NCBI RefSeq assembly: GCF_963678635.1
Contig: NC_087066.1
Location: 9,234,723-9,298,722, forward strand
Length of the DNA stretch: 64,000 bases
Reading direction: 5' to 3'
Source: Symsagittifera roscoffensis
Taxonomy: Eukaryota > Xenacoelomorpha > Acoela > Convolutidae
Shown: positions 31,701 to 43,700 of the stretch, piece after piece
How the letters are laid out: each line of letters begins with the position of its first letter
Numbering within the stretch: the first letter of the stretch is position 1
Notes under the pieces: generated by a model
What the model was told of the DNA's origin: nothing
The model's database searches: none
Seen by the model: only the letters and a program-made list of their open reading frames with translations
Translations under genes and position numbers: made by a program

Positions 31701-34700
31701 GGGGTGTCTGGAGAATGAGATGATTGGTCGGAATGAAGTGAAGAGTAGGTTGGAGTGACTTGGGAAGCATAAGAGGGTGTAGAATTGATTGGGTCAGGGT
31801 TATTTGGTAGTATGGGTTGAAAAGGGGGTTGGGAAAAATTTGAAGGATTGGTGTGGAAATTATTGGATGGAGATGGTTCAGAGTCGGCAAATTCATCGGG
31901 GGTTTCAATATTCGGGTTATTGAGTTGTGAGGTGGAGTATAAAACTGAGATGTGTGAATTAGTATCGGAATTCATGCCTGATGTTACATTACTGGATGGG
32001 AAATCGGGTGGCGGAAAAGCAAAAAGTGGTATTATTGGGATTGGAGTGGTAAGATTGGTTGGGTGGGAATTTGATCGGTGTAGGGATCCAAGTTGTCGGC
32101 TCATCGTGGGCTAAAAAAATTATTATTTTGAGACTGAAAAGCGGTGGTATGGGGTTGTTCAATAATTTGTTCATAAGTATTATCATTTTGCGATTGGTGT
32201 GTCATTATATGTTGGATGGGACTTTGTGATATGGTTGGTCGAAAATTGGGATTATGTGTTATTGCTAAATTTCGAAAATTACGTGGGACTAGGGATAATG
32301 GATGGTTATGTGGTAGGGGTGGTAACTGTGGTGCTGTTGGCGTTGTGTCTACATTGTTATGTTCTTCGTCGTATGTGTTCTGTCTGGTTGCTATTTTTGT
32401 GTTATATTCTTTTATTTGTGCATCTAAAAGAATTTTGTTTATAGATGTAGAAAAGATTCCAAAAAATCCTGCAAAGAGTATGCGTGCTACGCTTGCTTGT
32501 CTGTTTACTTGTGTGTGTATAGCACATGTGTTGTAGATTCCTTTTAAAAGTGAGAAAAGAAATCCAATAAAGTTAAACATTGCGTATAAAATAGTCAATT
32601 TTTCTAAGATGTAGTAGGGCCATCCTAGAAAATCAAGAATCTCATTCTTGAGTGTTACATAGCTAAAAATATTGATGGGTGAAATATCTTGGGGACGGTA
32701 TTTTTCACCGTTTAGATATATATAATCTTTAATGTCTTTAAAATATCCGCTATAGTCTTGCGTATAGATGTCTGCAAATCCTGCGGTTTCGGCAAGTTTG
32801 CGTAAGTTTTGGTCAATTGATTGTCTTTGTATTGTGTCCATCTGTGTTAGTAATTATTGGAATTGTTGTGTTCTAATGTGATGTTGAATATCTGATTTTG
32901 AATATATTCCTATTGATTGTAAGTCTATATTTGGGTTTCGAGCGATAGCGCGAATGCTTTCTGGTGAAAATTTTTTGAGTGATTGCATTAATGTGGGGTA
33001 TGGGGTGAGAAGGTAATATTTATCTTCATCAGGGTTTAGTTGTACTACATTGTGGCTATTTTCTGATCCACATGGGACTGCGGTATCCCAGAAATAGGTT
33101 CTTCGTGAAAGTGTGTCAACGAAATGTACTTTATTCTTATAAAAGATAGGTATTCTTTTATAGCATCGTTTATCTTCAAAAACGTATAGTGGTGATACTT
33201 TTTTAGTACAAGTATAAAACCATAAGATGTTTCCTTCATAGTCTAAAAAATTTGATCTATTTCCTGATAGTAAAAATCCTGCGTAGGGTATTTTTAATAC
33301 TGCTAGTGCAAGTGATTGTAATATTTGTGTTCTTTCTAATTCACATAGTTGGTGTAGTGTTTCTAATTCAGAGAGTGACATTTCTTGAAAAATTCGGCTA
33401 ATCGTGTAGTCTAATTTCATATCTAAGTGAATATCATAGTGGATATTACCGAAATATGTACTATTCATTAGTGATAGTTCTTGTAAACGTGTGCTTTGAT
33501 CGTCTTGGGGCTTTAGATGTCCACCAGGTTGACCTGTATTTTTTTGAAAATGAACTGGTATATATGATGTTCCTTCATTTGGAGGATGACTTGTGGCGTA
33601 TGGGTCGACTTTTATTTTTCCAGTGGTCATGTCGAATCCATTTTCGTATTCAACTAGTATTTCGGAGTATTGTGTTTTGTGAATTGGGTTTTTATATTTA
33701 CATGCAAGTTCTGTTTCTTGATATACTTGAAAACGTGTTAATTTATTTTCTATATTGTGAATGTTTCTAAAATTAGAACTTATTTTTCGTAATGGATTTA
33801 CTTGTTCATATGGTATTGATTGTATAAAATATTTTTCGTGAAATTTTATCATACGAGCGTGTATTTTTGCTACTTGAAATGTTGTACATGTGTCTTCGGG
33901 GAACCAAACAATTGTTGCTTGTGTTCGTGTTGTAGGGTCGCAATAACCTTGATCATTTTTACAAGGTAATCTGATTCCTTGATAGATCATTGTGTTGTCT
34001 GATAAATCTCGTGTGAGTTGTATTTTTTCGAGTTGTATTTTCCAATAGAAAAACATTATCTCTTGGTATCTTTTATTTTTTGTGTCTGCTTTGCAGTTTG
34101 ATGGGTTATTTATACCAATGTGTGGTATCCAATGTTTGTCGTGTATGTCGTAGGTTAATCGTCCGTGTGCGCCGTTATATGGGTATTTGTCATCTAGTTT
34201 TATATGTCCTTGGTATCTTTCAAGTTGTGATTGATGTACAGAGTCTGAAAAAACTTGAAAGTATACTAACTTTCTTTCTGAGTTTTTATTTTGTGTGATA
34301 TTTAGTCTGAGTAACTCGTTTTTACAATCTTTGGGATTTAGGTGTAAAAGTCGTTCTATATTACTCTGGTAAAATGATTCATGGTCAAGTCGGTTTTTAT
34401 TTCCGTTTGAGACTTGTGAACAATGTACTTTCTTTTCGGAAAATGTTGCTGTGAATTTATATCCTGTAACTGTTGTTGCTCGGGCTTTTGAATAAAGTGT
34501 TGCTATCACATTTGTAGTTTCTATTGCTTGGGGTTCTGTTTCGCATTGTGATACTTGATTTATTGCATACTTGTGTAGTGCTTTTTGTTCGTTTTCTTCA
34601 CAATCGTAATGTGTTACTAATAACTTTTGGGGTCCTGTGCGGGGAGAAGGATTTATGTTTTGATTTGAGATTACTAGAAAAAGGAGTTGGAGAAAAATTA

Positions 34701-37700
34701 ATAGTTTTAGAATATACATGTGTATGATAATCCTGAGTATGGGTTATAAAATGTGATGTAACCAATTGTCTTTTTGGTATATCTGTCGTATTTATATATT
34801 ACTTCAGTGGTTACAAATGGTGGTGGTAGTGATTGAGCTGTTATGTTTGGTGGATTTAATGGGTAGGGATGTTGAGTAATGTTGTTTAATTTAACTGTGA
34901 TTTCAAACTTTAATTGTAAACTGTTTTGTTGGAGTATTTGGATATTGTGATCACGGATATCGTCGTGAATGTCTTGTCGATATTGTAATCTATTAAGTGC
35001 CCAGTTGTGAAGGCGATTACTTTCTAGATGTTGTCCAAATAATGGTGGAGGTGCTGTAAATGTATTCCAATCTAGTCTTAAAGGGATATTTGTTGATGAT
35101 TGTTCTCGATATCTTGCGTCGAGATTATTTGGAAAATTTAAGTTAAAAGGCGTCGGTGAAACTTGACTAGTTGATGGTGTTGATGGTAGTGATAATGTTT
35201 CTGGTAGTGATGAGGATGTTGTATCTGTAGAAATGTCTATTGGGTCATTGATTAAATTTGGTTCACCTTGTGTGAATGATTGTGTTGTCCAATATGGTAG
35301 TCGTGATGTTTGGTTTGGGGGGTTAAAGGGATTCTCACGTATTTGTTCAGATGTTGGTGTTGAACCTAAGTAATCTGAGGGTAGGCTTGAAGTACTTCGT
35401 TGTGAAAGAAGTGTAGGGGTTTCTGGTAAGATACCGGTGGGATTTTCTGGAGTGCTTTGTGATGGTGATTGAGGTATTTCAAAGTGAACTCGGGGAGTTT
35501 GAAAATTTCTATTTCGTCGAGGATGTATAATTTGTCTATGTATTTCTGTTGTGTTTTGGTTCTGACTAAGATTTCGTATCCTACTTAGTTCTTGTGGTAG
35601 TGTTGGGTATAGGTTATATGTTGGTTCACTTAAAGGTGCTTGTCGTTGAACTGGTTCTAGTGGTTCAGATAAACGAGCGTGTCGTTCTTCAAAAGTGTAT
35701 GGGTTATCTTGAAAGGAAATTCGTGTAGATGTTTGAGGGTTTTGAGTAGTTGAAGGTGTTGTTGGGTTATCTTGGGATGGTGTCGGTGAAGACTGACTTT
35801 GTGACTGTTGGGTAGCAATTTTTGATATCTTTTTGGTTTATTATTTTAGTGAAAAAGTTTATGTTTATTATAGTATTCTTCTAAAAAAAGAATTAGAAGG
35901 ATTGTTGCTAGGGCGAATGAGATGATTGCTTTCTTTATACATTTGCATATGGTCAAAATGAGGGATGATAGAAATGTTATGAAAATTATAAATAGTAAAA
36001 AAATATCAGTTCTACTGAAAATAGTTCGTATCATTTAGACAAGTTGTATGAATCGTACCTGTGGATATAATCAAGAGTTTTTGAAAGTTGGAGAAATAGT
36101 TCGAATATAGTGTAGAAAATTAAAAAAATATTACAAAAAATGATTAAGATTATTAGAAAAGATTCAAGGATATCAAAAAGAAATATTATAAAAGTTTCAA
36201 GTATCGTAAAAAATTGTTTGAGGTTTATGATAATTTTAGTGACTGTTTGATAGAAGAGCATTTAAGAAATGACTTCTTGATCGAATATTTTTTGTTGTTT
36301 GGGGCAATTTTCAAGTGCGGTCGGAGTATTTATTAGTTTTTTGACAAGTGGGTTGAGTTTGGTAAAAAATTGTTGGGGGCAATTTTTGTGGTGATCGGGA
36401 GGTCGTCTTTTTCTTTATTTTTGTTTGTCAAATGATCCGGGGTATGGTGAGAATTTTGTACTTTAGGCTAATTAAAATGTTCGTTTTGTTACTTTAGGCT
36501 AATTTAACAGATTTGTTTTGGGGGTATTTGAGGTCTGAGTTGGGGAAATATTGTTGATCTTTGAGTTATTAGATAAGGGAGGGTTATGATATTATGGTGA
36601 TATTTATTTTAGTTGTCAAGTTGGAGTGGTTTGCTTATTTTTGACCTGGAGGTTGTAAAGTTATAGTTATAGATATGCCTGGAGTTTTATATGATTCGTC
36701 TAATTGGTCTGAGTTTAAGTTAGAGAAGGTGACGGATTGGATGAATCCTATTGGTCTAAATGTGAACTAGAATCATTGCGTGTTTGTCAGCATGTTATTT
36801 TGAAAAATGAAAATTGAAAATGTTTCAAAGTTGCCAAGACTGAAATATAAAGCTAAAATTGCTTTTGAAATTCGACTTTCTTTAATATTTTAGATTGGGG
36901 GATGAATATTTTATAATTTTTACGTGGTTGATTTCTAAGTCGTGAAGACTTTCTATGTTCTGATTTGTCGATTTGTTCTTGGGGTATTATTTGTTCGGTC
37001 ATTTTTCTATTTTTTCTTTCTTTTTGAGATTTTTTTTGGTCTAGGTTCTTTGTATTGTTTTTTGTGGTGGTTGATTTTGTGTTTTTATTTCCGAGATGAA
37101 TATCATTTTGTTCCTTTGTTGTGTTTTCCGTATGTGGGTCATTTTGAATAACTTTTAAACCTGTAAAAGAATATAATTGAGTTAGTTCGCGGAGTGCGTA
37201 TTCTTTTGGATAATAAGGTAATAAGTTATTTCGGTGCTGAACGATTTCTTTTTTGTCTGAGTCGGTGATTTTATATGTGACATCAGTGGGTTTTGCAATT
37301 ATTTGGTATGGTCCTTTACGAAGGGGTTGTAAATTTTTAGAAATTCCTTTTTGAGTATTAAAATTGGGTATTAAAACAAATGTTCCAATTTTTAAATCGG
37401 AGGCTGGTGTAAAGCGTGAATTTATTTGTTCATTAATGTTTTGCCTTTGTAACAACTTTTTTGTTATTTTTTGATAAATTTCATTGTGTTTTTTATCTCT
37501 ATTTAAAATCCATTCGGTGTGTGTACCGGATGCTAATTTAAGAATTTGTGGGTGATGAAAATGATCTTCATCGTGTGTATGTAAAGGTAGGTTATAACAA
37601 ATTGAGTCTTTATTTGGTTGACAATAACCTTGTGCGTTTTTATGAGAGTTTGCTGTAAACATTATTGGTTTGCGTGGCTTTTGATTAAAAACCATTTCAT

Positions 37701-40700
37701 ATGGTGACATTCCTAAAGTTGTTGTGATTTGTGAATTATATGCTAAGGGAAATAGTTTTACATCTGCTGACCATTCGGTATATCTTGTATCATTTCCATT
37801 GATGATACATCTAAGATATTCTTGTAATGAACGGTTCATACCTTCCACTAAGCCATTTGTCCAAGGTGCGTGAGATGTACGTGGTTTGTGTTTAATGTTA
37901 TATAAATGACATAGCGTGATGATTTCATTATTTATGAATTCTGTACCATTGTCTGTAACTAAAATTTCTGGTAGTCCAAATTTTGCTATCCAGTGTTCAT
38001 AAAGCGTTGTGTAAGCATAATAAGCGTTACAATGTGGTACTGGGTTAAGTGCTACATAATGTGTAAATGCGTCAACAATTACCATAATGTAGGAGTTTCC
38101 TTCTGATGAGGGTGAAATTGGTCCTTTAGTATCAAATGAGATACGGTGGTTAAAGTACAAACTTTGTCCTTTAACATCTTGTTTTTGTGCTATTTGTTTT
38201 TGATTTGGGTAAGGTTTATTTAATTGACATACTATACAATCATTGCATAGTACTTTTATCCAAATTGGTGCATTTGGGAAATAAAAGTTTTGTATAAAAT
38301 TTGAATATGTCTTTTCTGATCCAGAGTGTCCTTTAATATTTTGTGTATGTGAAATATTAAAAGCTATGAGAATCATACTTAAAGGGAGACAGGGAACTGT
38401 AAATTAATTTAATTTATATTCTAAAAGGTCTGTATTTTCGTTAATTGTTGTGTTATTAAATTTGCGAAAGTATCGGAGGAGTGTTTTGTTTCCTAGAATA
38501 GTTGAATCTGCCTTGATAGGTTTAGTTTTATATTTGTGCCATGATTTCAGTTGTCGAATTACTGGGTCAAGATTTTGATATTGTTTTAGTGTTGAAATTG
38601 TAATTGTTTCTGTTGGAGGGAGAAAAATGTTTTCAACCTCTAAATTAGATAAGGGTATTGTATCAAGTGGGTCATGGAGGTCAAAAACTTGATTTATTGT
38701 GTATTTTGAATCGTTTGTTTGTGGTCCTGATAAGTTTATTTTATCAGTTAATTTTTCTTTTTCAATTAGTGGAAAACGGACTTTTTTAGGCGGGTGTTGT
38801 TTTATCCTTTTTTGTTGGGTGTTATTTTTTATCCATTGTGAATATGGGATTGGTTTAAAAGTTGATGTTCCAAGTAGATCAACTTCATAGTGATTATTTT
38901 GACAATCTAAATAAAGTGGGAAATGTTGTAAACTATTTATTTGTGATTGTTCAATATCAGTTTTTACTGCATATTTGCATTCCAATCGGGGTGATGTTTC
39001 ATTTTCTGCAAGATAGAATTTTATATTTTTGGGTATTTCAACTGTGGTTTTACGTGTAAGTAATTCAGGTGGCGTATTTCGACTTAGAGTGTCTGGTAAT
39101 GCAAGATTTTTTCCTGCGGTCCAAACTATATGTAAGTTTGGGAATTTCATTAAAATTAGTTGAAATCTATAAACTCGGTGGTTTGGATTAGACTTTTGTG
39201 TAAAAAGGAAAATGATTGGTTTATGGTCTGTGAATAGAACTGTGGGATGTTTTGATCCAAGTATCAGAAATTCATATTCTGTTAGTGTATATATTATGGC
39301 TGTACATTCTCTCATTAGGGTTGAGAGTCGTAGCTCTGCTTGAGTGAATAATCGAGAATTTGCTGATTTGAGGTTCATTTTAATTGTACCATTATGTGAT
39401 TGTAGTAATGCTGCGCCGATGCCAAAGTTCGAAGCATCGCATATTGCATAAAATGGTTGATCGGGATCTGGAATTGTGTTTGAAATTTGTTCAGTTAAAA
39501 GTTTCTTTATTTCTTCAAATCGGGCTTGATGTTCTGTATTCCATTCAAAATTATTTTGCTGTCTAAGTATATTGTAGAATGGTCGTAGATATAATTGCAT
39601 TTTGTAAACATATTTGCTTAAAAAGTTTAACATTCCAAGGAATTCTTGGATTTTCTTCTTATTTGTTGGTGGTTGGAGTTTTTGAATAGCGTCAATGCGT
39701 GATTTTAATGGAGTGATTGTTTTTCTTTCTAAATTATGTCCTAAGAATTTAACTCTTGTCAAAAAGAAGTGTGATTTATCGGGGGCGGCCTTCAGATTTT
39801 CGTTCTGAAGTATTTGGTGATATTGTTCTAAAACATTGAACATTTCTTCTTTAGTCTGTGATTGCATAAAAACATCGTCTAAATAGGTGATTGCGTTTTT
39901 CTTGAGTATTAGTGGTCGAAAAATTTTACTCGTAAAAGCTGAAAATGCTGCTGGTCCTATGGATATTCCATAGAATAAGCGGTTGAATTCATATTGTTGG
40001 TTTCCAATAACAAATTGTGTTAAACGTCGTGATTGTTCATCTAGTGGCATTTGATTATATGCACTATTCATGTCGGCGGTGGTAAAGTATTTTCCGTTTA
40101 TTTTTGTTAAAATAACTTGTATTGGTTCAATGGGCCAATTACATTTTGATTCATCTATGAGTGAGTTGAGATATCTAGCATCGAGAACGATTTTTAATGA
40201 TTCTCCTTTAGCTAGAATGATAACAGGGTTGATAAATGTGTTGCCTTTTGGTTGTTCTTCTTTGTTTACTGGTGATATAATGTTGTATTGTTCTAAAATG
40301 TCGAGTAATCTGTTTACTTTATCGTGTAAGTGAATTGGTACTTTACTTGCTCTTTGTTTTTGAAAACTGCGTCTGGTTTTAATGGGAGATGTAGTGATGA
40401 GCTGATTTTGCCAACATCAAATTTGGATGTTGCATAGACTGATGAATATTTAATTAGCTGTTTGGCTAATTTTTCAAATTCGTCTTGTGTTATTTGTGAA
40501 TGTTGGAAATTAAACATTGTTAAAAATTTCTGTTGATTCTCTGTGTAGTTACTTATGTTGAATGTAGGTTTGAAATATGGGGTTTTTGTGAAATAATCCG
40601 TATTTCTGTTTTCGTTACTTATTATATTATTTATAGATAATTCTTCATTAAGGATTGTGGATTGGCAAATATCTAGTAATTGGAGTATATTATTTACACG

Positions 40701-43700
40701 GTATGCTTTTTCGTGTATTGGTGATATTGTAGCGTTGGTTTCGCAATAGCCTAAAAGTCCTAAAGGTAATGTTACTTGGTAAGGTGTATTGTTGTATACA
40801 TGTAAGGAAATAATATCTGAATTCGAGTTTTTCAAATATTTTATTGATGGGATTGTGATTTTGAAAAATTTATGAATAGGTTTGAATTCGAAATCTGACA
40901 TATAAAATTTTTGTTTGTTTTGCTTTTTATCATATTGGTGAACTTGCTTTATTGAAAAATTGTATATGTTTCCTGATAGTGGTTTCAGGTGTTTCCTTTG
41001 TTGGTTATATATTGGGTAGAATTTTGAAAAGAATGGTGGTTGTTTATTTAATCTTTGAAAAAATGTTAGAGATGTGTCTTTTGTTTTTGTATATTTATCT
41101 TTGATTAATATTTTACTATTTAAGATGTTGATTGTTGGTATATATTTCGAGATAAATGGTATTCCAATGATATTGTGTTTAATATCAGTGATATGGAATA
41201 TTTGTTTAAATGGTTTGGTTAAAATTTTGTTTTGCTCCATTGTTCTTGTGGGGAGAAGAAATAATTGAATTTTTCCGTAGTTTATCAATGTTGATCCTTG
41301 TGCGGTTGCTAGTTTGCTGGAAGTTTCAAGAGGTGTTAGCTTTGGGTGTAAGGTTTTTATTTCATTCCATGTGGGAATGTTTATTATATTTGATTCTGCT
41401 CCTGAATCAATTAAAAAATCAATTTCAAGATCTGGTGGTTGAAATTCTTTGTTTCTTGGACTTTCTAAGAGAAATGGTATTGTCCAAATTTTTTCTTTGG
41501 GTTGTTCTTTTTGTATATTTTGATAGATGTGATTTGTATTCAAGCATTTTGTTTTTTCATTTTCAGTGGGTTGATTTGTAGTGTTTATTCCATTAGTTTC
41601 TTGCGTCGTTGGTGTGGAATGTATGGGTTTTGTATAATAATTGTGAAGAAATTCTGATTGATTTTCATACATGTGTGATGAAAATGGTTGTTCATATATG
41701 ACAGGTTCATAGTCATTTTCGACTTTTATCATATTGATGGAAAGAGTGTTTTCTGCGTCGCTTTCTGAATCTGATGATCCACAGTTTATTTGATTGAGTT
41801 GTAACGTATCAGTTACTGTATCATCAATACCTGGAGGGTCTGATGTTGTTTCTGGATTAGATTGTACTTGATTTATTTTTCTTTGATGTTTAGGTGTACT
41901 ACTTCTGTGGCGATTATTAGAATTATTATAATGATTATTATTCCGGTGTGGTGATTGGGAATAATTTCTATAACGATTATTATAACTTGAGTGTCGATTT
42001 TGTGAATTATTTCGCGATCTATTTTGATAATTACCATTTGATCTATTATATGAGTTATTTCTTGATCGATTGTTTGGATAATACTGATTTCGGTTGTTGG
42101 AATAGCTTCTATTTCGATTATTGGAATAGTTTCTATTTCTATTATATGATGAGTTTCGTGAATAATTGTTTGGATAGTATCTATTTCTTGATTGGGAATT
42201 AGATCTAGAAACAAATTGTGTTGTGTTTGAATTAGATCTGGAGTAGTTATTTCTACTATTTGGTCTAATGTAGTGATTTTGTGACGAATTTTGTGTATTT
42301 CTTCGTTCTGGCGATCTTCCTCTATAACTTGAGTTATGTGGTGATTGGTTTCTTGTATAATTTGTATTGTTCGGGAGTGGTTTTCCTGAACTGTTGTTGC
42401 TGTATACATTTTGTTTGGTAGATTTTGATCTTTTTTCATGTATTGATAGAATGACTTATTTGGTTCTTTGTATTTTTGAGGTTTATTTTGATTATCTTGC
42501 TGTTTTTGTCTACATTCAGATATACTATGTCCGTATCGTCGGCAATAATTACGCCATTTTTTGAAAGATGGTTTGCCTTTAAAGTTTGGGTGTTTTTCGT
42601 AAATATTGAGTATTTCAGTGATTTTTTCAACGAGGTCTGTATCTGATTCCTGTATATTGTTTATATTTGTGGAAGCTGTTTCAATTCTGTTAACGTATTG
42701 TAATTTCAGATTTTCCGTTTCTTCGAGTTTCATTGTGATTTCTGCTTGTTCTAGTTTGTCTACTAGTTTTCGAAAATCTAAATCGGGTTCTCGAATTGAA
42801 GAAGGATGGGATGCTCTCTTTTTTATTGCTATTTTCCTTAATTGTGGTGTTAAGGTCATCATTAAGATTTCTGTCATCTTTGTGTTTTTATAGTCATGTG
42901 TATTTAATGAATATGCTTTTCGAACTAGTGTTTCGATTCGTACTGCTAATTGCTTGATGGTTTCGTTTGGTAATCTGCGAATTTCATTACATAAAACTCT
43001 TTGTTGTTGTTTGTTTCTTTCGGAGTCAAACATTTTTGAAACTTCTTGTGTAAACCTTTTCCAGTTTGATTTTATTTCTAGAGGCAATACTGAAAACCAT
43101 TTTTGGGCTGCGCCATCTAAAGTTGTTTGTATCAATGCTGTGCGTCGATGTATCCAATTTTGATGTAGTGGCGTATTAATTGGTTCAGGTCCTATATTTA
43201 AAATCAAATTTGCTGTTACTGCATTTAAATAGTCTTCTACAGAATATTCAGGGTCTGTTCCTGTGAATACCATTAAAGGTTTATTTGATGTTATTGATGA
43301 TCCACCCATAAGGTATGGATTCATTGTCATTTGTAATGATTCTGCTGCATTTGGCATTTGAGAAAAATTTGAAAGTTGATTTCTTGTTATTTCGTGTTGT
43401 TGAAGATATATGGGAGTGGTATTTCATTTTGCATTTGTGTCGGTTGGTACGAGTGTGCAATCATTGGGTTTTGTTGTTGAATTGGTTGAAAAGATTGTGT
43501 ATTAATTGGGTTTTGTTGCTGAATTGGTTGTGGATTCTGTGTATCTGTCGGTTGTGCAGAAAAAATTCTATGATTTGTATGTGGTTTCTGTACTCCTTGT
43601 CCACGATATTCTTGATTATATGGTGCAAATACATCTGGTTGTAAAAAATCATCACCTGAGGATAAGTAATCCATTTGATAAGATGTTTGTTTTTTGTTTT

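Noticed and set aside
41873-42420. Ile/Thr/His-rich C-terminus of the Gag frame as a novel repeat domain
   Set aside because: The neighbouring frame gives the basic Arg/Asn/Ser tail found in the old copy, so the Ile-rich string is an out-of-frame reading of low-complexity DNA.
42420-42445. A6 run in Gag as a programmed frameshift site
   Set aside because: Comparison with the old copy puts the frame change further downstream (about 42395-42412), and the run does not form a canonical slippery heptamer in the Gag frame.
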